DNA from: Candidatus Gastranaerophilales bacterium
GTDB taxonomy: Bacteria; Cyanobacteriota; Vampirovibrionia; Gastranaerophilales; Gastranaerophilaceae
Assembly: GCA_017467305.1 (NCBI GenBank)
Contig: JAFTSM010000039.1
Span: forward strand, 1-55,950
Length of the DNA stretch: 55,950 nucleotides
Reading direction: 5' to 3'
Shown here: one piece after another, positions 8,861 to 17,969 of the stretch
Numbering within the stretch: position 1 is the first letter of the stretch
Layout of the letters: the number at the start of each line of letters is the position of its first letter
Made by a program: the position numbers and the translations under genes
Notes under the pieces: generated by a model
Databases searched by the model: none
Seen by the model: the letters and a program-made list of their open reading frames with translations, nothing else
What the model was told of the DNA's origin: nothing

Positions 8861-10288
8861 TTATTTTTTAATAAGCTTCCATAAATAAACACAAACAAGA
8901 AGAACAACTATTCCAGCAATAATTTCTGCAATATTTAATGGTAAATTAAACCCTATTTTTTCACTAAATATAAATGACATTGTGATAAAAACGTAAAATA
9001 ATGCAGGGATTAAAGTCACAAAATATTTTTTGCTTGTTTTCGCCAAAAAGATTGTTGCACACATCAAAGTTGGTATAGCTATTAATTGATTTGTAAAAGT
9101 AAAATATCTCCAAATTAAAGAGAAACTTCCGGCATTTAATTTTGCCCAAACTAAAATTGCTAAAACTAAAATTACAGTCGGTACTACTATTAATAATCTA
9201 TTTGGAATACTTTTTTGCTCTAATTTAAGAGCATCAGCAATAGTAATTCTTAAACCTCTTAATGCCGTATCCCCAGATGTTATTGGCAGTACAATAACAG
9301 CCAAAGTAACAAGAAATGCCAAATTAAATGGAACAAATTTATTTGCTATTAAATTAACAACATTAACAGTTCCTATCATATTTTGAGGCACTTCATTCAA
9401 ACTATAAACATCCATAGCGGCTGCTGCCCAAATTATTGCGATTAAAGATTCAAGGCACATCATTCCATAAAAAATTTGTTTTCCGTCTTTTTCATGATTA
9501 ACAGTTCTTGAAATAATAGTTGCCTGTGTTGAATGGAACCCAGATAACAAACCACAACTAACCGTCATAAAAAACATTGGGATTAACGGCAATTTATCTG
9601 GATGAATATTATATTTTGAAAGTTCAAAATTTTGAAGATTTACACCCTTTAGGCAAAAACCAACAAGAACTAAGCCCGTACCTAAAATTAGTAAAGCACC
9701 TAAATATGGATAGATTTTGCCGATGATTTTATCAATAGGAAACATTGTTGCCATAACAAAATATGCAAGTATAACAATATAAGAAATTAAAACCACTGGA
9801 TTTGTAATTACAAATTCTTTAACTCCAAAAAATCTTTCTACAAACAAATCACCAGAAGTATAAACAAATACAGTTGCAAGTAGTAAAAGCATTACAGAAA
9901 CAATTATCATAAAGATATTAAATGCTTTTTTACCCAAGTATTTATCAATTAAACCAGTAATTTGTGCACCATTATTACGAATAGATAACATGCCAGCAAA
10001 ATAATCGTGCACACCACCAGCTAAGATACAACCAAGAGGAATTAAAATAAAAGCAATCGGACCAAACAAAATACCCTGAATTGCACCAATAATTGGACCC
10101 ATTCCAGCAATATTTAGTAAGTGGATTAAGGAATTTCTATTTTTAGACATTGGAACAAAATCAACACCGTCATTAAGCTCATTTGCTGGGGTTTTTCTGT
10201 CATCTGGCATAACCAAACTTTCTACATATTTTGAGTAGAAAATATAACCAACAATTAAAATTAAAATCCCAAACAAAAAAGTAACCAT
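8861..10288 (-). CDS. cstA: CstA-family carbon starvation/peptide-pyruvate transporter
   Basis: This 475-residue polytopic membrane protein belongs to the CstA family, whose members import peptides or pyruvate. It has about 12 or more hydrophobic segments. The family signature near the N-terminus is present: NDGVDFVP, then LNIAGMGPIIGAIQG and GGVHDYFAGM. Later come GFHSTQAT and TSGDTALRGLR. It is shorter than the roughly 700-residue E. coli CstA and matches the shorter form common in anaerobes. It lies 21 bases downstream of the small exported protein gene and probably shares its transcript. The substrate cannot be told from sequence. Confidence 0.9.
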   Translation of the reverse strand: MVTFLFGILILIVGYIFYSKYVESLVMPDDRKTPANELNDGVDFVPMSKNRNSLIHLLNIAGMGPIIGAIQGILFGPIAFILIPLGCILAGGVHDYFAGMLSIRNNGAQITGLIDKYLGKKAFNIFMIIVSVMLLLLATVFVYTSGDLFVERFFGVKEFVITNPVVLISYIVILAYFVMATMFPIDKIIGKIYPYLGALLILGTGLVLVGFCLKGVNLQNFELSKYNIHPDKLPLIPMFFMTVSCGLLSGFHSTQATIISRTVNHEKDGKQIFYGMMCLESLIAIIWAAAAMDVYSLNEVPQNMIGTVNVVNLIANKFVPFNLAFLVTLAVIVLPITSGDTALRGLRITIADALKLEQKSIPNRLLIVVPTVILVLAILVWAKLNAGSFSLIWRYFTFTNQLIAIPTLMCATIFLAKTSKKYFVTLIPALFYVFITMSFIFSEKIGFNLPLNIAEIIAGIVVLLVCVYLWKLIKK

Positions 10289-10309
10289 AGGCTGATTATA
10301 GCATATTTT

Positions 10310-10804
10310 TTAGGATTGAATATCTTTCTTTTCTTCCAACATCTTTTCGAGAGCTCGGACGAAAGATTTTTGTGTAGTTTCAAAAAATCCTTGTTTGATT
10401 CCAGACTTTATAACCAAATAAACCATTGTATCGTGAATTAGACTACCGACAGAAACACTTGGTATTTTTTTATTTGTATAAATTCCACTTTCAATAGGTT
10501 TTTCAAATTTATCACTTGTATATCTAATACCTAATGCAAAACCACGATTATATTTATCTTTAAATAGTTCTACAGTATCACCTTCTGTTACAGCTTGAAT
10601 AATTTTATGGTCTAAAAATTTTTTATACCCAGCAACTAACTCATCCGTATAATTTTCCGGAGTACCAACTGGCATTTTTTTATACAGACTATCATCTACT
10701 ATTAATTTTGCTTTGAAAGAAACACAATTCATAACATATATACAAAAAACAAACATAAAACTAATTGCCAATTTACTACATTTGTAAACTTTTATTTCAA
10801 GCAT
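10310..10804 (-). CDS. Small exported or membrane-anchored protein
   Basis: This 164-residue protein has a hydrophobic segment at about 11-30 after a basic Lys, fitting a signal peptide or anchor; MNCVSF could be read as a weak lipobox-like Cys context but lacks the usual LxxC. The mature part is mixed alpha/beta and Lys-rich, with no recognised domain. It contains VSFKA directly after the hydrophobic segment, which may be a chance match to the motif found in other genes. No clear ribosome binding site precedes the ATG. It is the promoter-proximal gene before cstA and divergent from 10876. Confidence 0.55.
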   Translation of the reverse strand: MLEIKVYKCSKLAISFMFVFCIYVMNCVSFKAKLIVDDSLYKKMPVGTPENYTDELVAGYKKFLDHKIIQAVTEGDTVELFKDKYNRGFALGIRYTSDKFEKPIESGIYTNKKIPSVSVGSLIHDTMVYLVIKSGIKQGFFETTQKSFVRALEKMLEEKKDIQS

Positions 10805-10875
10805 TTCATTTTTGGTAAATTCAGAACCTTCACATTTCTTTATTGGTGCATCAAGGTAACAAGTAGGAATGTAAT

Positions 10876-13164
10876 ATGAAAATTAGTAGTTTTAATCCAA
10901 TGATTAAAAGTATTCACAATCAATGCGTATTGAATGAGAGAAAAAACTTTAACAATTTAACACCATTAACACAAGATACCATATCATTTGGTGCAAGCGC
11001 TTCTGCAAAAAAATTAGTTGAAAAACTTAAAGCTTACAATCCAAATGGACAATACAACATAAAACAAACCGAAGCGGAAACAATCTACAAATATTTTGGT
11101 TATGAAGTAGAAAACGGGAGAAGTTCTCACAAAACAGTTACCGGCCCTTATGGACAAACTTATACATATTCTAACCAATCATTCATTGACCCATCTAATG
11201 CAAGTGCATTAATTAGAGGTATTCAAATGGCTGATGAATTCAATGGTGAGTTATTACTATTTTCTAAAAAGCCAAGTGATGAACAAATTTTAGAATGGAA
11301 ACAAAGAATAGCAGAAAGAACACCTACAAAAGGTTTCGAAAACTCTTACGCCATAGACAACAAAGAAAGATTAGACGCATTACATGTTCAAGAAGAAGAA
11401 ACTTTTGAAGTAGATTCTTCTAAAGAACAAGAAAGAGCAATTAACGAACTAAAATGTAGAGTTTCTAACATTGCCGTTTCTATTTCACATCAAGAAGAGG
11501 ATTTTGAGGCATTAGTAGGTTCTTATGAAGAAATAAAAGAAAATGCAATAAAAAACCAAATAGAAATACCACAAGAAGAAATTCAAAAAGTAGACAAACA
11601 AATAGCTAAAAAACGTGAAGACTTTTCCTTTGCAAAATCTACTATAGAAACATTCAAAGATAAATTATCTAAAAATAATATGCTTTCAGAAGAAGAAATA
11701 TCAACCTTAGACACATACGAAAATGAAGACATTGATATTTCTGATGCAGAAGATGCCGTTATCAACTTTGAAGATATCTATTCTGAACAAGAATCTAGAC
11801 AAACTGAATTAGTAAGAAAAATCATTGATGAAATTACAGAATTCAAATCTAATATAGGACTTGTAAATTCTCAAGCAAAAAACATTAAAAAAATAATAGA
11901 TGAAGCAGCACAAAACCCTGATTTTAAAGAAAGTCTAATAGACAAATTAAATACATTATATTTTAGCTTAGAGAAAAAGTTATCTAGAATAAATACAAAA
12001 GTAGATAACTATAAAAAAGTAGAAACAACAAAAAAATCAATTTCAAAATTAAATTCAATACTAAATAAAATAAAAGTATATAATAATGGCGGTCTTGGTG
12101 AATCAATTCCAGAACTTTTAGAATTGAACAAGCTTATCGAAACAGAAGTTAAACCAATGCTTTCTATTACAGAAGATGAAAAAACAGCAAAACGAGTAGA
12201 AAGAATTGAAAAATTCAACAAAAAAGTAGAACAATCACAAGTACAAGCCCAACAAAATTCTCAAAAACAAACAGTTGAAGATGTAAAGAAAACAGTTACA
12301 GAAGTTGCAGAAACTACTCCAAGTGTTGAGGCAAAACCAATTGAACAAAAAATTGAAATATCTCCAGCTGAGAAAACGGCAATTAATGTACAACAACAAA
12401 GAATTAAAGAGCTGAATGATAAAATTGCGAAAAAAATTAGTCCATTACCAATCGCTGTAGTTTATGAAGCTATGTCTAAATTGGTTGAAGAAAAATTTGA
12501 CGATTTGTTATTTACACAAGTTCAAAATGGAAATACAACTGTTGAAGAATTTGCTACAAAAATCGCAACAGCAATTGTTCAAACTCCAGATTACAACAGA
12601 ATTAAAAATGCGGCAAAATTTGCTTTATTAAATAGTATTTATACTAGTTCAACAAATCACCCAAATGCAATATTTGATTTAAATGGTCCTCAAGCTAGAA
12701 AAGTATTTGCTGCTATAAAAAACGGTGAAAAAGAAATTACAATTTATACAAATAATAAACCAATTAAAATTTCTATTGGTGAAAACCACAACTTAAGCGA
12801 ATTAGATAAAACATTTACCAGATTCAACACTAAAACAATTGAAATAGAGGAAGAAACAGGAAAGAAAATTGCTGATGAGGTATTGAAATATGCACCAACA
12901 ATCTCTGAAAAAGAACTTCCTAAAGTATTAGTAAAACTATCAAATGAAGGTGCTTACTACGAATTATTAGTAAATGAAAATTGTAACGAAACACTTAAAA
13001 CGACTTTATTAAAAACCTTCTGGAGTAATTATGATAGTGATAACAAAACAAATTATACTCCTCAAGTAATTAGCAAGTATGAAGCTGAACAAAGAAAAAT
13101 TAAAGAAGCCGAAATGCAAAAAAGAAAACTCGAGTCAATAAGTAATCTAGATTGGAGTTTATAG
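10876..13164 (+). CDS. Large coiled-coil protein with N-terminal ISFGA motif
   Basis: This 762-residue protein starts MKISSF, carries ISFGA at 36-40, then a compact region (about 42-130) ending in Tyr-rich sequence around TGPYGQTYTYS. Residues 170-420 are strongly predicted coiled coil, rich in Glu, Lys and Ile. After a Gln/Thr linker (about 450-500) a folded C-terminal region runs to the end, ISNLDWSL. The last 80 residues resemble those of the next gene (TFWSNYDSDNKTNY against ILFWNEFDRINGTNY, and both end near LDW). TAGGA precedes the ATG. No Sec signal. No enzyme motif seen. A structural or secreted role is inference. Confidence 0.65.
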   Translation: MKISSFNPMIKSIHNQCVLNERKNFNNLTPLTQDTISFGASASAKKLVEKLKAYNPNGQYNIKQTEAETIYKYFGYEVENGRSSHKTVTGPYGQTYTYSNQSFIDPSNASALIRGIQMADEFNGELLLFSKKPSDEQILEWKQRIAERTPTKGFENSYAIDNKERLDALHVQEEETFEVDSSKEQERAINELKCRVSNIAVSISHQEEDFEALVGSYEEIKENAIKNQIEIPQEEIQKVDKQIAKKREDFSFAKSTIETFKDKLSKNNMLSEEEISTLDTYENEDIDISDAEDAVINFEDIYSEQESRQTELVRKIIDEITEFKSNIGLVNSQAKNIKKIIDEAAQNPDFKESLIDKLNTLYFSLEKKLSRINTKVDNYKKVETTKKSISKLNSILNKIKVYNNGGLGESIPELLELNKLIETEVKPMLSITEDEKTAKRVERIEKFNKKVEQSQVQAQQNSQKQTVEDVKKTVTEVAETTPSVEAKPIEQKIEISPAEKTAINVQQQRIKELNDKIAKKISPLPIAVVYEAMSKLVEEKFDDLLFTQVQNGNTTVEEFATKIATAIVQTPDYNRIKNAAKFALLNSIYTSSTNHPNAIFDLNGPQARKVFAAIKNGEKEITIYTNNKPIKISIGENHNLSELDKTFTRFNTKTIEIEEETGKKIADEVLKYAPTISEKELPKVLVKLSNEGAYYELLVNENCNETLKTTLLKTFWSNYDSDNKTNYTPQVISKYEAEQRKIKEAEMQKRKLESISNLDWSL

Positions 13165-13176
13165 GAGATGACAAAT

Positions 13177-15057
13177 ATGAAAATTAATTCTATAGAAACA
13201 TATAACTATATTGGGAAAATAAATTCGCAAAATAGAAAAACTCAACAAATAAATAATATTAGTAGAGGTCAAACAAATCCTATTGTTGCATATCCACAAA
13301 ATTATTATGTGTCTTTTAAAGCAAGAGATTTGGTAGCAGATTTCAATACTTTCAAAGACACAGAAATGCCAACAACTGTAAAAAATTATATTGAAAATGA
13401 AAAACTTTTATCTTCAGAAGCTGAATTTAAAGCCCTTATATCAAGAGGTTTAAAAGAGGCTCAACGAGCAGCATTTTCTGATTTAGCAAGTTGCAAAACA
13501 GTTGAGGATATAAAAGCGCAATATCCAAACGAGGAAGATTTTAAAAAACTAAAATCTTTATCTGAAATAAATACAAAAAGTGAATTTTTTAGTGCAATGA
13601 AACAAATGGAAGCAAAAGGTATTAAAACATTATCTTGCGAAGAGGATGTAACAACATTTCTTGTCAAAAAATTATACTTAGAATGTAAAAAATACAAAGA
13701 TGTAATAGAAGACTTAAATTCAGCAATTACTCCAGAAGCAAAAGAATTAAAAAATGTTTTAGCTGAATACACACACGCAAGAGCAACATTCTTTGTTCCA
13801 CTTGGAATAAAAGTACCAAACGGTGTTACATACGGTAGCGCACTTCAAGGTAGTGACCCAAATGGTGCAAAAGAACGTAAACCATTCAAAAATTTAACCC
13901 CAGAACAAGTAACAGAAAAAATTCAAAAACTTTTAACTCAAGGTGAAAAATCTCGTTATTCAATGATGGATGCTTGGAATAACTGTGAAGATATTAGGTT
14001 TGATTTATCTAGATTTTTGACAGAAAACTATAATAATCCAACATTTTTCTCTTTTTATGATGAAAAAGGAATTGATATCTTTGATAGTAAATTTTACTCT
14101 AAACAACGCAATTTAATGATTGGCTTTTGGGAAAAATATCCACAACATAAAGAAACTCTAGGCAAAGAAATAAAAATAGCACTAGAACGTTTCGATAAAT
14201 ATAAAGGAATGGATGCTGAAAAATTTGAAGAATATAAAAAATCAATTGAAGATAGAAGTCAACAAATAAGAAATAATATCCAATTTAGCAAAATTGATGT
14301 GGAAAAGGATTTTCCTAATGCAATAGAAATTATAAATATGATTTCTAATAACGCTAATCCTATGAGTATAAAATCAGATAGTGCAAATGCAGACTTTGCT
14401 AAATTACTTTTAAAACAAACTAGTATAAAAGAACTTCAAATTCTTCAAAGTGATGAAAATTCTATTGAATACAAAAAACTTATTCCAGATGGGATGAAAG
14501 AAAAAATGAGAAGTTTATTAAAAACTCCAGAGTACGCAAATTTATCAAACGCACAAAATATTGCTGTATTACAAAATCTAATTGAAGAAATGGCTCTTAG
14601 CGAAAATGATATAAATTCAATTATCAGTTCTAAAAAACCATTAACTGAAATTATAAAAGAAATAATTTCTGGTCAAAGTGATTTTGTAAAAGGACATTCT
14701 ATATATTTAGAAAGCATAGAAGAAAGATACAACAGCAATAAACAACCTCTAAATAGTAATGAAGTAGCAAAAGTTAGAGAAGAATTATTAAAATTCAATC
14801 CAAGCTTTAAAGAAGAAGATAATTTAAAACTTGATATGCTATTAACAACTCAAGGTAAATATTTAAAAACAGTTGTAGGGCAAAATTATCTGAAACCATT
14901 AACTCAGATTTTGTTCTGGAACGAATTTGATAGGATAAATGGAACAAATTATTCTACAATAGTTTTAAATAATATAAAATTAGACAAAACAATAGAAGAC
15001 GCCATAAACATAATTGATAATATGGATTTCTCTGGTATTGAAAATTTAGATTGGTAA
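13177..15057 (+). CDS. Large helical protein with N-terminal VSFKA motif, paralogous C-terminus
   Basis: I start this 626-residue protein at the ATG at 13177, nine bases after AGGAG (13163-13167). The in-frame ATG at 13168 abuts that site, and the downstream start gives the MKIN opening typical of neighbours. VSFKA lies at 45-49 after a polar, low-complexity tail. The remainder is mostly helical with short loops and no known motif. Its C-terminus (FWNEFDRINGTNY and final NLDW) parallels the preceding gene, from which it is separated by 12 bases, so the two are surely co-transcribed and probably functionally paired. Function unknown. Confidence 0.65.
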   Translation: MKINSIETYNYIGKINSQNRKTQQINNISRGQTNPIVAYPQNYYVSFKARDLVADFNTFKDTEMPTTVKNYIENEKLLSSEAEFKALISRGLKEAQRAAFSDLASCKTVEDIKAQYPNEEDFKKLKSLSEINTKSEFFSAMKQMEAKGIKTLSCEEDVTTFLVKKLYLECKKYKDVIEDLNSAITPEAKELKNVLAEYTHARATFFVPLGIKVPNGVTYGSALQGSDPNGAKERKPFKNLTPEQVTEKIQKLLTQGEKSRYSMMDAWNNCEDIRFDLSRFLTENYNNPTFFSFYDEKGIDIFDSKFYSKQRNLMIGFWEKYPQHKETLGKEIKIALERFDKYKGMDAEKFEEYKKSIEDRSQQIRNNIQFSKIDVEKDFPNAIEIINMISNNANPMSIKSDSANADFAKLLLKQTSIKELQILQSDENSIEYKKLIPDGMKEKMRSLLKTPEYANLSNAQNIAVLQNLIEEMALSENDINSIISSKKPLTEIIKEIISGQSDFVKGHSIYLESIEERYNSNKQPLNSNEVAKVREELLKFNPSFKEEDNLKLDMLLTTQGKYLKTVVGQNYLKPLTQILFWNEFDRINGTNYSTIVLNNIKLDKTIEDAINIIDNMDFSGIENLDW

Positions 15058-15065
15058 AAACCTTC

Positions 15066-15094
15066 TTGTAATTTTTTGAAAGCATGTGTACAAT
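15066..15094 (+). promoter_or_regulatory. Probable sigma70-type promoter for the PRPP synthetase gene
   Basis: TTGTAA (15066-15071) and TACAAT (15089-15094) are separated by exactly 17 bases, the optimal spacing. The predicted transcript start is about 45 bases ahead of the ATG at 15145. Confidence 0.5.
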
Positions 15095-15144
15095 AATTGT
15101 ATCAAATACACTAGTACATATTAATAACAGAAAAGGATGTTTTT

Positions 15145-16191
15145 ATGCGAATTACAGCTTTAGGAAAACCGTTTTACAATTATCCTAAGGGCAATGTATC
15201 ATCCGCAAACAAAGCTTTTATGTCCGCACCAAAATCTTTAGGTGCGGATATTTTTTGCTTCAAAGGCGGAAATGCTCTTGCAGATAAAATTGGAATTATC
15301 CCTTCTTCAACCCCAACCCCATTAGAAAGACAAATAGAAACCAAATTAGGAGTTGCACCAACAAAAACAGTAGTTAAAAAGTTTGCTAATGGCGAAACTT
15401 ATGTAAATATAGCCGGTGATGTAAGAAATAAAGATGTTTATTTAATGCCAGTTACAGGTAGTAGCGTAAATGATAATTTAATGGAAACTTATTTGAAAGC
15501 TGATGCAGCAAAAAGAGCTGGTGCCGATAAAGTAATAGCAGTTATGCCAAGTTTTGATTATGCAAGACAAGAGAGAAAAACTGAAGCTGGTGAAGCAATA
15601 GCCGCAAAATTAAATATGGATTTGTTGAAAGCATCAGGTGTTGATGAAATTATTACAACTGATTTACACGCTGCTGCTATACAAGGTTTTGTTTCTAATG
15701 ATATGAGAGTTACTCACCTTGAATCAATGGGCTTGATGAAAGACTATATTAAATCTAAAGGAATTGAAGATTTAGTTGTTGTAAGTCCAGATTTAGGTGG
15801 AACAAAAAGAGTAGATAAATTAGCGAAATCTTTAGAATGTGATAAGGCAATTATTTATAAACACCGTTCAGCACATAACGAAGCAACAGCAGAAGATTTA
15901 ATCGGCGATGTTGAAGGTAAAAATTGTATTATTTTTGACGATATGATTGATACTGCAGGTACTATTGCCGAAGCAGCAAGAATGTTGAAGACACACGGTG
16001 CAAAAGATATTTATGTATGTGCTGCACACGGTTTATTTAATGGTCCTGCAATGGAAAGACTACAAAACGCCCCAATTAAAGAAGTTATTGTGACAAATAG
16101 TATGCCTCAAAAACCAAATACTATAGATAAAATCAAAGAAGTTGATTTATCTGTTCAAATAGCTGAGGCTATGAGAAGTATTTCTGGTTAA
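15145..16191 (+). CDS. prs: Ribose-phosphate pyrophosphokinase with N-terminal extension
   Basis: This enzyme makes PRPP from ribose 5-phosphate and ATP. Family landmarks are all present: FKGGNALADKI (39-49, equivalent to the usual first strand FSGN), FANGE, DYARQERK, TTDLHAA, VSPDLGGTKR and the PRPP loop IIFDDMIDTAGT. The protein is 348 residues against a usual 310-320. The excess is about 33 N-terminal residues before the first strand, opening MRITALGKPF and rich in small polar residues. GGCNA-type Cys residues are not involved in catalysis. AAGGA precedes the ATG, with a good promoter upstream and a strong terminator downstream, so it is monocistronic. Whether a second, unextended prs exists cannot be seen here. 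Confidence 0.92.
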   Translation: MRITALGKPFYNYPKGNVSSANKAFMSAPKSLGADIFCFKGGNALADKIGIIPSSTPTPLERQIETKLGVAPTKTVVKKFANGETYVNIAGDVRNKDVYLMPVTGSSVNDNLMETYLKADAAKRAGADKVIAVMPSFDYARQERKTEAGEAIAAKLNMDLLKASGVDEIITTDLHAAAIQGFVSNDMRVTHLESMGLMKDYIKSKGIEDLVVVSPDLGGTKRVDKLAKSLECDKAIIYKHRSAHNEATAEDLIGDVEGKNCIIFDDMIDTAGTIAEAARMLKTHGAKDIYVCAAHGLFNGPAMERLQNAPIKEVIVTNSMPQKPNTIDKIKEVDLSVQIAEAMRSISG

Positions 16192-16222
16192 TGTATTTTA
16201 ATATATAACGATTTTCAAGAAC

Positions 16223-16259
16223 AAAAATTCCTTTACTAAAATTAAGTAAAGGAATTTTT
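16223..16259. terminator. Bidirectional intrinsic terminator between prs and kptA
   Basis: A perfect 15-bp inverted repeat (16223-16237 and 16245-16259) with a 7-base loop carries an A-run at its 5' side and a T-run at its 3' side. It can therefore end transcription from both converging genes. Confidence 0.85.
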
Positions 16260-16274
16260 ATATTTAAACAATAT

Positions 16275-16970
16275 TTACCATGTAGTAATAATTTTTTCTA
16301 TATATTCCGCAGGAATTTCGTCTGATAACATAATCTGCTCACTTCCTATATAAAAATTTTTACCTTCTTCACTTGCTTTTTTAGCATTTATAACAAGAAT
16401 TATAGGCATTTCATCTTTTCTTTTACCATTTATAACAGCAGTATCTACATCTTTTGCTAAATGTACGTATTGACGTTTTCGTGGCAATAATCCATCTTTT
16501 TGTATTGATTTTAAATATTTAGGAGATGTTCCGTGATACAAATATTCTGGTGGTTCAACTTTGGGCTTATTAATTTTTTCAGAAAGAGAATGTCCATAAA
16601 GAGCACGAATTCTGCCATCTTTTACTTCAAACCTACCCTTATTACATTTATCAGACATTTCTACTAAATGTTGAGTTGTTATTTGCTTAGTCGTATCATG
16701 TCTTTTATTATATTCATCAACTAATTTATCAATAGAAGTCCAACCTTCACTATCAAGTTCTAAATTATAAAACTGCGGTGTATGACGAAGTAAACAAGAT
16801 ACTTTTTTACTTAATCGAACTCTATCAGCATCATTATCAAAACAAGAAGGCGAAACTGACCTTTCAAATGTATCTACAGTTGAGACTTTGAGGCTTCCTT
16901 TAAATTTTACACTGTTGTACTTATTATTAAAAATATTATAACTTCTGCTTACAGGAAAATTAAAGTTCAT
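16275..16970 (-). CDS. kptA: KptA/Tpt1-family RNA 2'-phosphotransferase with N-terminal VKFKGS extension
   Basis: Members of this family remove a 2'-phosphate from RNA using NAD+, giving ADP-ribose 1'',2''-cyclic phosphate. The signatures are SKKVSCLLRH (residues 54-63 from the chosen start), LDSEGW, RIRALYGHS, LYHGT, QYVHL and a final acidic-Pro segment. The start at 16970 is supported by GAGG five bases upstream; a GTG two codons earlier is possible. The protein is about 231 residues, against roughly 180 for typical KptA. The excess is a 50-residue N-terminal tail with VKFKGS at about 21-26. It lies 8 bases after the SUKH-like gene and is translationally close-coupled. Bacterial substrates of KptA are generally unclear. 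Confidence 0.88.
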   Translation of the reverse strand: MNFNFPVSRSYNIFNNKYNSVKFKGSLKVSTVDTFERSVSPSCFDNDADRVRLSKKVSCLLRHTPQFYNLELDSEGWTSIDKLVDEYNKRHDTTKQITTQHLVEMSDKCNKGRFEVKDGRIRALYGHSLSEKINKPKVEPPEYLYHGTSPKYLKSIQKDGLLPRKRQYVHLAKDVDTAVINGKRKDEMPIILVINAKKASEEGKNFYIGSEQIMLSDEIPAEYIEKIITTW

Positions 16971-16978
16971 ATACACCT

Positions 16979-17902
16979 CTAGTATGTCTCTGCTTTTAAT
17001 ATTTTTTGCATTTGATTTTTAAACCAATCTTCAAAACTATCATAATGTTCAAGTACTGTTATCAACGAATCATTTTTTGTATTTGCGTATTCTTTTCTAT
17101 CCTTTGGATAGATTGTTCCTACAATAATATTTTGATTTTCATTACCTTTATTCATAAATGCGGCAAATGTATTTCCACTATCACTACAAGCGAATGGAAC
17201 AACAGTACCAGAAGAATAATTTATCAAATCAGACTCTATGAGATTAGGCATTGACCAACGGTCTAAAAATCTCGCCAAGTTTAAAGCCTTTGCTTGTCTA
17301 TATGAAGTTGGACATTTAAATTTATTTTCAGAAGTGCTATTTATTCTATCTTCCAAAAAAGTAACTTCTTCATTACTATTTTCTAAAAATTCATAAGAAG
17401 CAAAAATATCTTCTATGGCTGAAAAAACCCAATCTTCAAAAGTATCATATTGCGCAATTTCAATATCACCTTCTTTTTCAACAATGGACAAAGATGATAT
17501 ATCAAAATATGCAATATTGTCTGTTTTATCGGATTTTGCAAATGGAATCAATTTTGAATTAGGAAACATTTCCTTCGCTTTTATAGCATCTGCCTTTAAT
17601 TCTTTAGGATCAGTTGTAATTTCCCAAAAGCCCAATTTAGTCATATCGTGATACAATAAATTCGACAAAGCTACTGGAGGGGTAAATCTTTGATTATAAA
17701 CACTCTTTGCACTATATTCAATTGCATTTTTTATTTCAGTTCCTTTATCATACATTGTTTTACTAATCCTCTTTCCTTGTTGTGAAACAAACACATCTTT
17801 TTTTAAGGAAGAGAAACTAATATTATTGGTAGCATAATACTTCCTATTGATAGTGTTGTGATTAGGTATATTAAGTTGTTTACTGAAATTATTATATATC
17901 AT
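16979..17902 (-). CDS. SUKH/SMI1-KNR4-like protein, putative immunity protein, with ISFSS motif
   Basis: This protein of about 307 residues contains two related segments. Each has a Pro-Phe-Ala strand followed by a short turn and an aromatic strand (LIPFAKSD...AYFD and VVPFACSDSGNTF), then a YDTFEDW/YDSFEDW helix. That pattern resembles SUKH (SMI1/KNR4) domains, many of which are immunity proteins to polymorphic toxins; my assignment is by eye and moderate. The start at 17902 is preferred because GGTGAG lies just upstream, while an ATG at 17914 lacks one. ISFSS occurs near residue 28-32. It lies between the large calpain-like protein and KptA on one strand, consistent with an effector-immunity pair. 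Confidence 0.5.
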   Translation of the reverse strand: MIYNNFSKQLNIPNHNTINRKYYATNNISFSSLKKDVFVSQQGKRISKTMYDKGTEIKNAIEYSAKSVYNQRFTPPVALSNLLYHDMTKLGFWEITTDPKELKADAIKAKEMFPNSKLIPFAKSDKTDNIAYFDISSLSIVEKEGDIEIAQYDTFEDWVFSAIEDIFASYEFLENSNEEVTFLEDRINSTSENKFKCPTSYRQAKALNLARFLDRWSMPNLIESDLINYSSGTVVPFACSDSGNTFAAFMNKGNENQNIIVGTIYPKDRKEYANTKNDSLITVLEHYDSFEDWFKNQMQKILKAETY

Positions 17903-17969
17903 ATTTCTCACCATTGTTTTAAAATATAAAAAAGTAAAAAAATGCTATTTTGTTAAGTTTGTTTAATGG

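Noticed and set aside
10715..10735. VSFKA in the small exported protein near cstA as a motif copy
   Set aside because: It directly follows a hydrophobic signal-like segment, unlike the other cases, and may be chance.
15259..15279. FCFKGGN in PRPP synthetase as a further copy of the N-terminal motif
   Set aside because: It coincides with the normal first strand of the enzyme (usual FSGN), so I did not count it; only the 33 residues before it are extra.
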